A DNA stretch of 64,000 bases from JBNAVY01 sp049700195 (GTDB lineage: Bacteria > Bacillota > Thermoanaerobacteria > Thermoanaerobacterales > Thermoanaerobacteraceae): the NCBI GenBank assembly GCA_049700195.1, contig JBNAVY010000006.1, positions 14,417-78,416 on the forward strand, given 5' to 3'. The first letter of the stretch is position 1, and the number at the start of each line of letters is the position of its first letter. Shown here in pieces: positions 8,447-16,611 of the stretch. The notes beneath the pieces are model-generated. The model had not been told where the DNA came from, did no database searches, and saw only the letters and a list, made by a program, of their open reading frames with translations. Both the position numbers and the translations under genes were made by a program.

Positions 8447-10591
8447 ATGGTATTATTGGGTTCATATCTCATTTTAATTTACGGAGTAGTTATCATAGCG
8501 GCTCTCGTAATATTTGGTTTAATTAAATTTATTTTCGCACAAGAAAAAGGCGATTCAAAAATGCTAGAAATTTCTGACGCTATTAAAGAAGGTGCTATGG
8601 CATTTTTGAATAGGCAGTATAAAACTATTGCATGGTTAGCTTTAATAGTAGCTATAGTTATAGTTATTGCAAATTATTATGGCCATCTGTCTGAAGGAAC
8701 CTCTGCAGCAATTGAATTTGCATGGAAAATAGGCCTTGCTTTTGTTACAGGTGCCTTTTGTTCAGCACTATCAGGATATATAGGAATGTATATGGCAGTA
8801 AATTCAAATGTAAGAGCTGCAGCTGGTGCAAAATCTGGTTTAAACAGAGCTCTTCAAATAGCCTTAAAAGGTGGAGCAGTTACAGGTCTTGCAGTTACTG
8901 CTTTATCTTTATTTGGAGTTGCAACATTATTCTTAGCTTATGGCGGTATGTCTGGCAATGAATCATTGATTAAAGAAGCTCCATCTTTAATAATAGGATT
9001 TGGTTTTGGAGCCTCTTTTGTAGCATTATTTGCACAGTTAGGCGGAGGTATTTATACTAAAGCAGCGGATGTAGGTGCTGACCTTGTTGGTAAAGTCGAA
9101 GCAGGAATACCAGAGGATGACCCTAGAAATCCTGCTGTTATAGCAGATCTTGTAGGTGACAATGTTGGTGATTGTGCAGGAAGAGGCGCAGATCTTTTTG
9201 AATCAACTGCCGCAGAAAATATTGGTGCAATGATATTAGGTGTAGCCTTATATCCTGTATTTGGATGGAGAGGAATGCTTTTCCCACTTGTTGCACGTGC
9301 AATTGGTATAATTGCTTCAATCATAGGTATTTTCTTTGTCAATACTAAAGATGATTCTAAAGATCCTATGGTTGCTTTAAATAAAGGTTATTTTGTTACT
9401 ACAGCAGTAAATCTTCTTATACTTATTTTCGTTGTTAAAATGACCTTATATGGAAAACTTCCAGACGGGACAGATGTAAACTATTGGCTCTTGTATGGTG
9501 CTGTATTTACAGGTGTTATTTTAAGCTATATTTTTGTTTTCTTAACAGATTATTATACTTCAGTAAATAAACGCCCTGTACAAGAAATAGCAAAATCTTC
9601 TACAACAGGAGCCGCTACAAACATTATTACAGGTGTTTCAGTAGGAATGGAGTCAACTGCACTTCCTGTAATATTTATATCTGCAGCAATATTTATTTCA
9701 TATAAGCTTGGAGAATTAGCTTTACCTGGAATCTCAAGTGCAGGATTATATGGTACTGCTATTGCTACAATGGGTATGCTCTCGACAACAGCTTATATAT
9801 TGGCTATGGATACTTTTGGGCCTATTACTGATAATGCCGGCGGAATTACTGAAATGTCAGGAGCTCCAGAAGAAGTAAGACTTGTAACTGATAGATTAGA
9901 TGCCTGCGGAAATACTACAAAAGCTCTTACAAAAGGATATGCTGTTGGTTCAGCAGCTTTAGCTACTTTCTTGCTATTTTCCGCATACTTAGATGAAGTA
10001 AAAAAAATATTAGGTAAACCCTTGGATTCTTGGTATACTGTTGATATAGGAAAACCAGAAGTGTTTATTGGAGCATTTATAGGTGCTATGATTGTTTATT
10101 TATTTAGTTCTACAGCAATAAGAGCTGTAGGAAAAGCTGCACAATACGTAATTCTCGATGTTAGAGATCAGTTTAAAGAAAATCCTGGAATAATGGAAAG
10201 TACATCAAAACCAAATTATGCTCGTACAGTCGATATTGTTACAAAGGCAGCATTAAAAGAAATGGTTATCCCTGGACTTATAGTTGTTGTAACACCAATA
10301 CTTGTTGGTGTAATTCTTGGTCGTGAAGCAGCAGCTGGATTTTTAATGATAGGTACTATAGCCGGAGTTATAATGGCTCTATTTTTAAACAACAGCGGTG
10401 GTGCATGGGATAATGCAAAAAAATTTATTGAACTTGGTAATTATGGTGGTAAAAAATCAGAAGCACATAAAGCAGGTGTTGTTGGTGATACTGTAGGTGA
10501 TCCTTTTAAAGATACAGCAGGACCTTCTTTACACGTTCTTATAAAACTTATTAGTACTATTACACTTGTTTTTGTTTCGCTATTTAGATAA
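8447..10591 (+). CDS. hppA: Membrane-bound K+-independent H+-translocating pyrophosphatase
   Basis: A 714-residue polytopic membrane pyrophosphatase of full length (about 16 membrane helices). It shows the family substrate-site motifs GGGIYTKAADVGADLVGKVE, DNVGDCAGRGADLFES and, near the C-terminus, VVGDTVGDPFKDTAGPSL. It couples pyrophosphate hydrolysis to ion pumping. The residues that set potassium dependence, in GNTTKALTKG, are Lys at 492 and Thr at 495. This is the pattern of K+-independent enzymes, which pump protons; K+-dependent and Na+-pumping forms have Ala at the first position. The first in-frame start is ATG 8447, but it abuts AAAGGG with no spacing. TTG 8456, three codons later and 6 nt after AAGGGATGG, is a better start. 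Confidence 0.96.
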   Translation: MVLLGSYLILIYGVVIIAALVIFGLIKFIFAQEKGDSKMLEISDAIKEGAMAFLNRQYKTIAWLALIVAIVIVIANYYGHLSEGTSAAIEFAWKIGLAFVTGAFCSALSGYIGMYMAVNSNVRAAAGAKSGLNRALQIALKGGAVTGLAVTALSLFGVATLFLAYGGMSGNESLIKEAPSLIIGFGFGASFVALFAQLGGGIYTKAADVGADLVGKVEAGIPEDDPRNPAVIADLVGDNVGDCAGRGADLFESTAAENIGAMILGVALYPVFGWRGMLFPLVARAIGIIASIIGIFFVNTKDDSKDPMVALNKGYFVTTAVNLLILIFVVKMTLYGKLPDGTDVNYWLLYGAVFTGVILSYIFVFLTDYYTSVNKRPVQEIAKSSTTGAATNIITGVSVGMESTALPVIFISAAIFISYKLGELALPGISSAGLYGTAIATMGMLSTTAYILAMDTFGPITDNAGGITEMSGAPEEVRLVTDRLDACGNTTKALTKGYAVGSAALATFLLFSAYLDEVKKILGKPLDSWYTVDIGKPEVFIGAFIGAMIVYLFSSTAIRAVGKAAQYVILDVRDQFKENPGIMESTSKPNYARTVDIVTKAALKEMVIPGLIVVVTPILVGVILGREAAAGFLMIGTIAGVIMALFLNNSGGAWDNAKKFIELGNYGGKKSEAHKAGVVGDTVGDPFKDTAGPSLHVLIKLISTITLVFVSLFR

Positions 10592-10598
10592 GCATTAT

Positions 10599-10624
10599 AA
10601 GGAGAGAATTTTATTTCTCTCCTT
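10599..10624 (+). terminator. Intrinsic terminator of hppA
   Basis: AAGGAGAGAA (10599-10608) pairs perfectly with TTCTCTCCTT (10615-10624), followed by ATCTTTCT, 7 bp after the hppA stop. Confidence 0.8.
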
Positions 10625-10790
10625 ATCTTTCTATTAAATATATTTGTTCTGCATAAAATCAACTTATTATGTTTATCAAATTATACGATTCTATCTTTTT
10701 TAACTTTGATAGTAAATGTTATTATTTAATAGAAAATTTAAAAGAAATTTTCCCAACAACTATTTTATACTATCCTTAGAAACTAAATTT

Positions 10791-10820
10791 TTGTGATTAT
10801 GTTGTATTTAATGATATAAT
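10791..10820 (+). promoter_or_regulatory. Candidate promoter of the PPC-domain gene
   Basis: TTGTGA (10791-10796) and a consensus TATAAT (10815-10820) are separated by 18 bp, about 38 bp upstream of the ATG, with AAAGGAGG as ribosome-binding site. Confidence 0.45.
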
Positions 10821-10857
10821 AAAAATATAATAACAAAAATAAAGGAGGTAAACTTTT

Positions 10858-11286
10858 ATGGGTTATAAAGAAGTTTCAGTTAAAAGAAAGTTTATGGGTA
10901 GATTTCCTCATGGTGCTGATTTACTTGAAGAAATAAATAAGTTTATTAATGAAAATAAAATTTATTCAGGTGAAATTAGTATTATAGGTGCGGTAACAAA
11001 ATCTATATTTGGCTATTATGATTCTGAAGGTAAAAAATATATACATATTGAAAAAAATGAACATATGGAAATGCTTAGTGCATCGGGAAATATATCTGTA
11101 AATGATGGTAAACCTTTCCCTCATGTGCATATTATTTTAGCTGATAAAAATGGCTCGGTTTTTGGAGGACATTTAATGGAAGGTACAAAAATATTTGCTG
11201 CTGAATTTATAATTTCTGATTTTGGTGATGATACTTTTAAAAGAACTGATGACATTCCTACAGGACTAAAACTTTGGAATTTATAA
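10858..11286 (+). CDS. PPC/DUF296 domain protein
   Basis: A 142-residue single-domain protein of the PPC (plants and prokaryotes conserved, DUF296) family. The signature is PFPHVHIILADKNGSVFGGH followed by EGTKIFAAEF near residues 80-125, and an early R-F-x-H-G-x-D-L motif (RFPHGADLL). Plant members carry AT-hooks and bind DNA. Stand-alone bacterial members like this one are trimeric, with a conserved His cluster, and their function is not established; DNA binding should not be assumed. It is monocistronic, with its own promoter and a shared terminator whose stem starts within the last codons. Confidence 0.85.
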   Translation: MGYKEVSVKRKFMGRFPHGADLLEEINKFINENKIYSGEISIIGAVTKSIFGYYDSEGKKYIHIEKNEHMEMLSASGNISVNDGKPFPHVHIILADKNGSVFGGHLMEGTKIFAAEFIISDFGDDTFKRTDDIPTGLKLWNL

Positions 11287-11336
11287 ATAAAAACGTCTAA
11301 AATTCACATATGAATTTTAGACGTTTTTATTTATAA
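11281..11336. terminator. Perfect 26-bp-arm palindrome: shared bidirectional terminator
   Basis: Arms 11281-11306 and 11311-11336 are perfectly complementary with a CATA loop. Each side ends in a T-rich run (GTTTTTATTTATAA), so it can terminate both convergent genes. The stop codon of the PPC gene (11284-11286) lies in one arm and the stop codon of the FAD oxidoreductase (11317-11319) in the other, so the stem is also coding sequence for the oxidoreductase C-terminus. Confidence 0.9.
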
Positions 11337-12372
11337 ATGGATGTATATATTTTATAGGATCAAAATACTTATTATAAACAAAATTCCTAATTAATGGCAT
11401 TGATAAAAATCTTATTAATTTATCATAACCTTTATTTTCAAATCCATTTATTAATTTCCTGTAATCACTCATTTTCTTAATTCTATTGTTTATACTATAT
11501 ACCATTTTTTCAAAATCTGTACCTAAGGCTATTGACTTTGCTGCATATATACCACTTTTCATGGCATTTATAATACCTACACCTAAAAGCGGATCTAAAA
11601 ATCCTGCTGCATTACCTACTAAAAATACATTGCCTACTTTATGATCTTTAGCAATTCCTGCATTAATACTCCCTTCATAAGTTTCAACTATTTCATAATC
11701 TAATTTTTCGTTAATTAAAAAACTATTCCACATATATTCAACATTTTCTTCTTTTGTGTATGTCATAACCAAAATCAAAGATGCTTTTTTTTCACTCATT
11801 GGAAGTAAATATGCATATCCTGACCTTGCATAGTCAGTATTAAACCATATTTGAGCTGTATTTATATCAAATTCTCCTAAAACTGTAGCTCCTTTTATTT
11901 TTGTAGAAACTATATTTTCAAATTCTGTAATTTCGCTAGTAATGCATGTATTACCAGTAGCAATTATTGTATAATCATAAAGATTTATTAATTTTTTATA
12001 ATCAATACTTGTACTAAAATTTATTTTTTTATTTAAAGTACTTGCTAATTTACTCTCAATACTACCTCCACTTTGTCCTCTATGCAAAATATATCCTAAA
12101 TCACCTTTAACTGTTACACTGTTTTTATAAGATTTCATAATTAAAGTTTTGATTTTAGAAACTGGTTTTATATCTATTCCACAGTTATTCCTAATATATT
12201 TTAAAGGATTTTTTACTGGTTTATTAGATAAGTATATAAGAGAACCAGCATATTCATAATAATTTCCTACTTTATGTTTCTTTTCAAAAATATCATAATC
12301 AATACCAAATTTATCAAAAGTTTTTGCACAGCATAATCCAGAAATACCAGCACCCAAAATAGCTATTTTCAT
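11317..12372 (-). CDS. FAD-dependent oxidoreductase, geranylgeranyl-reductase-like (paralogue 2)
   Basis: A 351-residue flavoprotein. Residues 1-33 form the Rossmann FAD-binding beta-alpha-beta unit with ILGAGISGLCCAKTF and an acidic strand end DIFEKK. A second FAD contact, FLVGNAAGFLDPLLGVGI, lies at about residues 247-264, as in the geranylgeranyl reductase and PHBH-like hydroxylase group. The substrate is unknown: isoprenoid double-bond reduction is the family precedent, but a generic amine or thiol oxidoreductase is possible. It overlaps the upstream paralogue by one base (TAATG) and is the second gene of the pair. Its last four codons lie inside the shared terminator palindrome. The two proteins are similar along their length, so this is a tandem duplication that has diverged. 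Confidence 0.72.
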   Translation of the reverse strand: MKIAILGAGISGLCCAKTFDKFGIDYDIFEKKHKVGNYYEYAGSLIYLSNKPVKNPLKYIRNNCGIDIKPVSKIKTLIMKSYKNSVTVKGDLGYILHRGQSGGSIESKLASTLNKKINFSTSIDYKKLINLYDYTIIATGNTCITSEITEFENIVSTKIKGATVLGEFDINTAQIWFNTDYARSGYAYLLPMSEKKASLILVMTYTKEENVEYMWNSFLINEKLDYEIVETYEGSINAGIAKDHKVGNVFLVGNAAGFLDPLLGVGIINAMKSGIYAAKSIALGTDFEKMVYSINNRIKKMSDYRKLINGFENKGYDKLIRFLSMPLIRNFVYNKYFDPIKYIHPFINKNV

Positions 12373-13475
12373 TATCGTACCTTCTTTCTGTTCCTTCTAA
12401 AATTATAATACAGTTTATTAACAGTATTTTTCATCAAAAATGAACCTATTTTTAATACGTCAATATTTGAATCATAAATTATTTTTTTTACAGGTGGAAT
12501 ACCTAAAGTATATATTAATTTATCCAATTTATTATTATCAATCAAATCTAATGCTTTTCTGTATTCAAGCATTTCTATGTTTTTTTTTGTAAGAGCAGCC
12601 ATAGATTTTTCAAAGTTTTTTTCTTTAACAATACATTCGCCAGCTAAAAAACCACTTACAATAGAATTAAAGGTCCCAAAACCTAAAAATGGCTCTATAG
12701 CTCCACCTGTATTACCAACAAAAAGGAGATTCTCCTGTTGATGAGGAAAACAGTTCCCTGAATTATGCTGTAAATCTGTAAATTTTATTACTTCAAAATC
12801 TGGTTTTTCTATTTTAAAAAACGTCTCCCAAAAAAACTGAAATTCTTCTTTCATAATGTATGGAATGATCATTACAAGTACTGCTCTTTTTTTATTAAAA
12901 GGTATTAAATACACATATCCGCTTTTAGCATATAATGTATTCATCCACATAATAAGAGCTTGTGTATCAAAATCACCTAATACATCTGCAACTCGCACCC
13001 ACGTATCTACCAAATCCTGCCAACATCCTAATTCTTTTGGTATTTTATAATTTCCTGTTGCAATAATCAAATAATCATATTTATCTTTTAAAATTTTATA
13101 TTCACAATTAACATCGAAGTTAACTCTTGTCTTTAATTTTGTGAAAAGCTGAGATTCTAAAGATTCTTCACTTTGACCCCTTAAAATCATATATCCTAGT
13201 TTGCTGTTTTCTATTGTCGTTACAACAGAAGGACCATGCATTATTATCCTTTTTATAATATTTAATGGTTTGATCTCTATATTATAAGTTTTTCTAAGAT
13301 ATAAAACTGGATCTTTTATTGGTCTATTAATTATATTAAGAAGTCCAGCTACGTGATCAAATGTTTCTCCAGATTTTGATTTTTTTTCAAAAATATCTGG
13401 CTTTATACCATACCTCTCTAAAGTCAATGCAGCACTAAGTCCTGAAACTCCTGCACCAATAATTGCAACTTTCAT
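12372..13475 (-). CDS. FAD-dependent oxidoreductase, geranylgeranyl-reductase-like (paralogue 1)
   Basis: A 367-residue paralogue of the next gene, with IIGAGVSGLSAALTLERYG plus DIFEKKSK at the N-terminus and LLFVGNTGGAIEPFLGFGT at about residues 253-271. Here the usual GD/GNAAG motif reads GNTGG, so the cofactor-proximal Ala is replaced. Shared segments between the paralogues include INRPIKDPVLYLRKTYNIEI / SNKPVKNPLKYIRNNCGIDI, LRGQSEESLESQL / LHRGQSGGSIESKL and YLIPFNKKRAVLV / YLLPMSEKKASLI. The C-terminus is basic (YNFRRNRKKVR), unlike its partner. It is preceded by an unrecognised gene 17 bp upstream, so all three may form one operon. No neighbour identifies the substrate. Confidence 0.72.
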   Translation of the reverse strand: MKVAIIGAGVSGLSAALTLERYGIKPDIFEKKSKSGETFDHVAGLLNIINRPIKDPVLYLRKTYNIEIKPLNIIKRIIMHGPSVVTTIENSKLGYMILRGQSEESLESQLFTKLKTRVNFDVNCEYKILKDKYDYLIIATGNYKIPKELGCWQDLVDTWVRVADVLGDFDTQALIMWMNTLYAKSGYVYLIPFNKKRAVLVMIIPYIMKEEFQFFWETFFKIEKPDFEVIKFTDLQHNSGNCFPHQQENLLFVGNTGGAIEPFLGFGTFNSIVSGFLAGECIVKEKNFEKSMAALTKKNIEMLEYRKALDLIDNNKLDKLIYTLGIPPVKKIIYDSNIDVLKIGSFLMKNTVNKLYYNFRRNRKKVR

Positions 13476-13492
13476 ATTATATCATCTCCTGC

Positions 13493-13933
13493 TTATTTAA
13501 TAATACTGTTTGGATTCACAGGCTTTGACTCTATTGACACAATGCTTATTTGTATGAGTGATATAGCCTTCATTGTTTCTTCTCTTAACTCTGTAAAAAG
13601 TTCTCTTATATATGGATTTGTTATATTAATAATATTTGCATTGTATAAGCTTTGCAAATTAATAAGGTATTTATTTAATTCTTGCAATATATCAATAGGT
13701 TCTTGAGACATATTTTTCTTAATCAAAGAATTAATATTCATAACTTTTTTTGCATTTAATATTTTGTCTATATGGTTTTTTGCCATTTTTTCTATATCAC
13801 TCAAAATATTTGCTGTTGAATTATTAAAAATATTTAGATCTATATTTTTTATTTTATCTAAAATTACTCTTTCTATCTCATCTAGTTCAATAAAAGCGTT
13901 TAAAATCATTTCTTGTTGAGTTATTTCCTGCAT
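13493..13933 (-). CDS. Unrecognised helical protein, 146 residues
   Basis: I do not recognise this protein. It is predicted all-helical and soluble, without signal peptide or membrane segment, with heptad-like leucine and isoleucine spacing through ERVILDKIKNIDLNIFN and DILQELNKYLINLQSLY. It ends in a conserved-looking helix RELFTELREETMKAISLIQ, which loosely recalls spore-coat CotF or ferritin-like four-helix bundles; that resemblance is weak. A GTG three codons upstream exists, but ATG 13931-13933 is spaced 8 nt from GGAAG and is preferred. It is the first gene before the two FAD oxidoreductases (17-bp gap) and divergent from another unrecognised gene. Confidence 0.6.
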   Translation of the reverse strand: MQEITQQEMILNAFIELDEIERVILDKIKNIDLNIFNNSTANILSDIEKMAKNHIDKILNAKKVMNINSLIKKNMSQEPIDILQELNKYLINLQSLYNANIINITNPYIRELFTELREETMKAISLIQISIVSIESKPVNPNSIIK

Positions 13934-14052
13934 TAAAATCACTTCCTAAAACATTTATTATTTATTATATTTTCATATTTATAAAAAAACATTCATTAGA
14001 CTTTTATGTTTAAAATTTCTTTATAGTGGAATATTAAACAAGAGGTGATTTT

Positions 14053-14565
14053 ATGGGGGATTTAGATGAAATAAAAAAATTAATGGAACATTTAGTGAAA
14101 AGTGAAAAAGATAAAGAAATAGCTAGTCAAAAAATGAAAGATATTCTTGAAAAATCGATAAATGAAATTAAAAATATACTTCTTTCACTAAAAAAATATA
14201 TAGCAAAAGATAATATAATTTTAAAAAGTTACAGTGGTAAAACTTTTGAAGTAGGAGAAGGCATAATAGTATTTGACAAAGCTATTGATGAAAAATTAGT
14301 TTTAAAATCGGATAATTTTTTTTATTTTCTTAAAATTGAAAATGATAAATTAATTGAAAAAGCAATAACTGACCTGGAAATAAACAATTATATTAATTAT
14401 GACACATTGTTTGAAAATGTTAAAAACTCACTTATAAAATGTATACAAAAAAATGAAAATGATATAAGAATTTATAAAAGTACTATGTTTAAAATAGATA
14501 AATACAATAAAGAACTTGCAGAAATATTATCTTTAAAAAATTCTATACAAAATGAAAAACTCTGA
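14053..14565 (+). CDS. Unrecognised Lys-rich helical protein, 170 residues
   Basis: I do not recognise this protein. Residues 1-55 are charged helix (MGDLDEIKKLMEHLVKSEKD onward), a short beta-rich segment follows at about 60-100 (SYSGKTFEVGEGIIVFDK), and the remainder is helical. There is no signal peptide, membrane segment or cysteine motif; Lys and Glu dominate. An AGAGGTGATTTT ribosome-binding site precedes the ATG. It is a single gene with its own terminator, divergent from the helical protein at 13493-13933 across a 119-bp gap, so the two could share a regulatory region. Confidence 0.6.
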   Translation: MGDLDEIKKLMEHLVKSEKDKEIASQKMKDILEKSINEIKNILLSLKKYIAKDNIILKSYSGKTFEVGEGIIVFDKAIDEKLVLKSDNFFYFLKIENDKLIEKAITDLEINNYINYDTLFENVKNSLIKCIQKNENDIRIYKSTMFKIDKYNKELAEILSLKNSIQNEKL

Positions 14566-14587
14566 TATAATTATATATCGGGGTTTT
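14556..14587 (+). terminator. Intrinsic terminator overlapping a stop codon
   Basis: AAAACTCTGATATA (14556-14569) pairs with TATATCGGGGTTTT (14574-14587), including two G-U pairs, followed by TTATTT. The stop codon of the preceding gene is inside the left arm. Confidence 0.7.
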
Positions 14588-14730
14588 TTATTTCTGTAAC
14601 CATTTTGTAATAAAAAATTTATAATTTCTTAATAATTATTAATATTTAAAATGGTATAGTATATATAAGGACAAAAATTTGAAATGAAATATGACTTTTT
14701 AAGTCTTTATAATAGAGAGGATGTGGAGAA

Positions 14731-15462
14731 ATGAAAGGAAAGCTCTTTCAAATATTGTCTTTAGTATTAGTTTTTTCATCAATGGGTTTTATGATTTCTA
14801 TGCAGTTTAAAACCGTCCAGGAAAAAAATAAACAAGAGGTATCATCAACAAATCATATTAGAATAGAAGAGTTAACACAACAGTTAAAAACTGCCCAAGA
14901 TGAAAAAACTGCTTTACAACAGCAATTAGAAGAATTAAATAAAAGGCTTAATGATTACATATCTTCAGCCTCAAAATATGACAATTCATTGAAAAATTTG
15001 CAGCAAGATGCAGAAAAATACAAAATAATAGCTGGTCTCACAGATTTAAAAGGTCCTGGTGTTATAGTAACTTTAAACGACAGTGACCTTCAGCCTAAAA
15101 ATGGTGAAGACCCTAATATGTTCTTAGTTCATGATGAAGATTTGCTAAAAGTCGTAAATGAACTAAAAGCCGGTGGCGCAGAAGCTATATCAATAAACGG
15201 CCAAAGACTAATTGCAGTATCAGAAATCAGATGTGTTGGCCCAACAATAAATATTAACTCCACAAGATATGCACCTCCTTATATAATAAAAGCCATAGGA
15301 AATCCTGAAACATTACAAGCAGCATTAAATTTAAAAAATGGTATAGTAGATACTCTTAAATATTATGGAATAAATGTTGATATACAAACTTCAAATGAAT
15401 TAATAATACCAAAGTATAGTGATCCTATAAGATTTATATATGCAAAACCAGTAAACCAATAA
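14731..15462 (+). CDS. DUF881 family membrane-anchored protein (YlxW-like)
   Basis: A 243-residue protein with an N-terminal membrane helix (about residues 7-26), a long coiled coil (about 40-105, rich in LTQQLKTAQDEKTALQQQLE) and a C-terminal DUF881 domain with LTDLKGPGVIVTLNDSD, VHDEDLLKVVNELKAGGAEA, ISINGQRL and PPYIIKAIGNPETL. The domain order is that of YlxW/YlxX, which in many Firmicutes lie near cell-division genes, and it should face the outside of the membrane. No division genes are next to it here; it is a single-gene unit with its own terminator. The molecular role of DUF881 is not established. Confidence 0.85.
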   Translation: MKGKLFQILSLVLVFSSMGFMISMQFKTVQEKNKQEVSSTNHIRIEELTQQLKTAQDEKTALQQQLEELNKRLNDYISSASKYDNSLKNLQQDAEKYKIIAGLTDLKGPGVIVTLNDSDLQPKNGEDPNMFLVHDEDLLKVVNELKAGGAEAISINGQRLIAVSEIRCVGPTININSTRYAPPYIIKAIGNPETLQAALNLKNGIVDTLKYYGINVDIQTSNELIIPKYSDPIRFIYAKPVNQ

Positions 15463-15484
15463 TGCCCTCTTACCTTCTTTATAT

Positions 15485-15532
15485 AAAAAAGATAAAATCT
15501 AAGTTTAATTAAACTTAGATTTTATCTTTTTT
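15485..15532. terminator. Perfect 48-bp palindrome: shared bidirectional terminator
   Basis: Positions 15485-15508 and 15509-15532 are exact reverse complements, with A-runs and T-runs of six at the ends, so it terminates in both directions between the DUF881 gene and the convergent GNAT-like gene. The last eight codons and the stop (15505-15507) of the GNAT-like gene lie inside the palindrome. Confidence 0.9.
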
Positions 15533-16611
15533 ATAATTTTGTTTTCGCTTAATATATAATTTATATAAAATCTGCCTAAGGTATTAGAATTTGCTGCTAT
15601 AAATCTAATATTTCTTTTTTTCGACAAAGTCCAATTCTTTTTATAATCTTCATCTCCTCTTAAAAAATCAAATATCTCATCACCTTCTTCTATGGATTTC
15701 TTAATAGCTAACCCAACCATAATCGTACCTACACTTCTTTTATCATAATCAAGATCATAACCACTTATATAATAATATCTTTTTTTATTAACATGATAAC
15801 TAAGTAAACTTGATACAACTTTATCTTTATCTTTTAACTCAAATAAGCTTAAACGTCTGTTTAAAAGCATATCTTTAGCTACCTTTTTATGAAATTTTCT
15901 TACTTTATTAGAATAAAAAACTCCAGGCATATGTTTTTTCTTCCATCTTGCTTGATGGAGCTCAATTAGTTTATCCATAGAATAATTAAGATTTTTTATA
16001 TCTGTAACATTGGAAAAAGTACCATCATAATCTTTAAAAAATCTTTTTGTTTCATAATTCAAATTTCTTCTAAACTTGCCATTAAGACTATTAATATAAA
16101 TATCCCAACTTTCCGGAAGCATCACATATGGGCAAATATCTTGTACATCATATTTATAATCAAGCTTATTATCTGTCAAAAATGAAAATAACTTGCTGCT
16201 TTCAGGTATATGTTCTAAATCTAAAACAGTAAAAATATCCATTTTATTTTCTAAAAAATTGAATAAACTTTTATAAAAAATTGACTCATAGCCTTCTCTA
16301 ACAATAAAATCAAGATAATCACTGTTGTTAGAACCAATAAATTTTATCCTTTTTGCAAGTAATCCCATTTCGCCATATGTAATCATAAAAGGTGCTATTC
16401 CTATTAAAAAATCACCTTTATAAAAATTCAAGATCCAAAGTTTTTTATTTATACCAAAAAACTCCCACCAGTTTGTAACCCATTCAAAAGTATTAAAAGG
16501 GTAAATCTCTGATGATTTTTCAATATCTTTCCATTCTTCTTTTAACATTAAAAGACCTTTTAAATCTTTAACAATAACAACATTCACTTCAGATACTTGT
16601 CTTTCATCCAA
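15505..16611 (-). CDS. GNAT-fold acyltransferase (BioF2/CelD-like, Acetyltransf_6)
   Basis: A protein of about 368 residues of the FemAB-like/CelD acetyltransferase group. Typical elements are the N-terminal PFNTFEWVTNWWEFFG, central FRRNLNYETKRFF and HQARWKKK, and C-terminal YYYISGYDLDYDKRSVGTIM followed by FDFLRGDEDYKKNW. Such proteins are thought to transfer acyl or aminoacyl groups to envelope polymers; the substrate here is unknown. The open frame extends to 16677, but the start is best placed at TTG 16609-16611, 7 nt after GGAGGG, which puts it inside the end of the DedA gene (28-bp overlap) and implies translational coupling. The 22 upstream codons are just the reverse frame of the DedA C-terminus. 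Confidence 0.75.
   Translation of the reverse strand: MDERQVSEVNVVIVKDLKGLLMLKEEWKDIEKSSEIYPFNTFEWVTNWWEFFGINKKLWILNFYKGDFLIGIAPFMITYGEMGLLAKRIKFIGSNNSDYLDFIVREGYESIFYKSLFNFLENKMDIFTVLDLEHIPESSKLFSFLTDNKLDYKYDVQDICPYVMLPESWDIYINSLNGKFRRNLNYETKRFFKDYDGTFSNVTDIKNLNYSMDKLIELHQARWKKKHMPGVFYSNKVRKFHKKVAKDMLLNRRLSLFELKDKDKVVSSLLSYHVNKKRYYYISGYDLDYDKRSVGTIMVGLAIKKSIEEGDEIFDFLRGDEDYKKNWTLSKKRNIRFIAANSNTLGRFYINYILSENKIIKKIKSKFN

Noticed and set aside
9052..9342. Antisense open frame of 96 codons within hppA, and similar long antisense frames at 57893-58129, 58271-58681 and 43565-44005
   Set aside because: They lie opposite highly conserved coding regions, have no ribosome-binding sites and encode low-complexity Pro/Ser/Thr-rich products typical of reverse-frame readings.
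8447..10591. Na+-translocating pyrophosphatase
   Set aside because: Na+ pumps are K+-dependent and have Ala at the position that is Lys492 here, so a proton pump is indicated.
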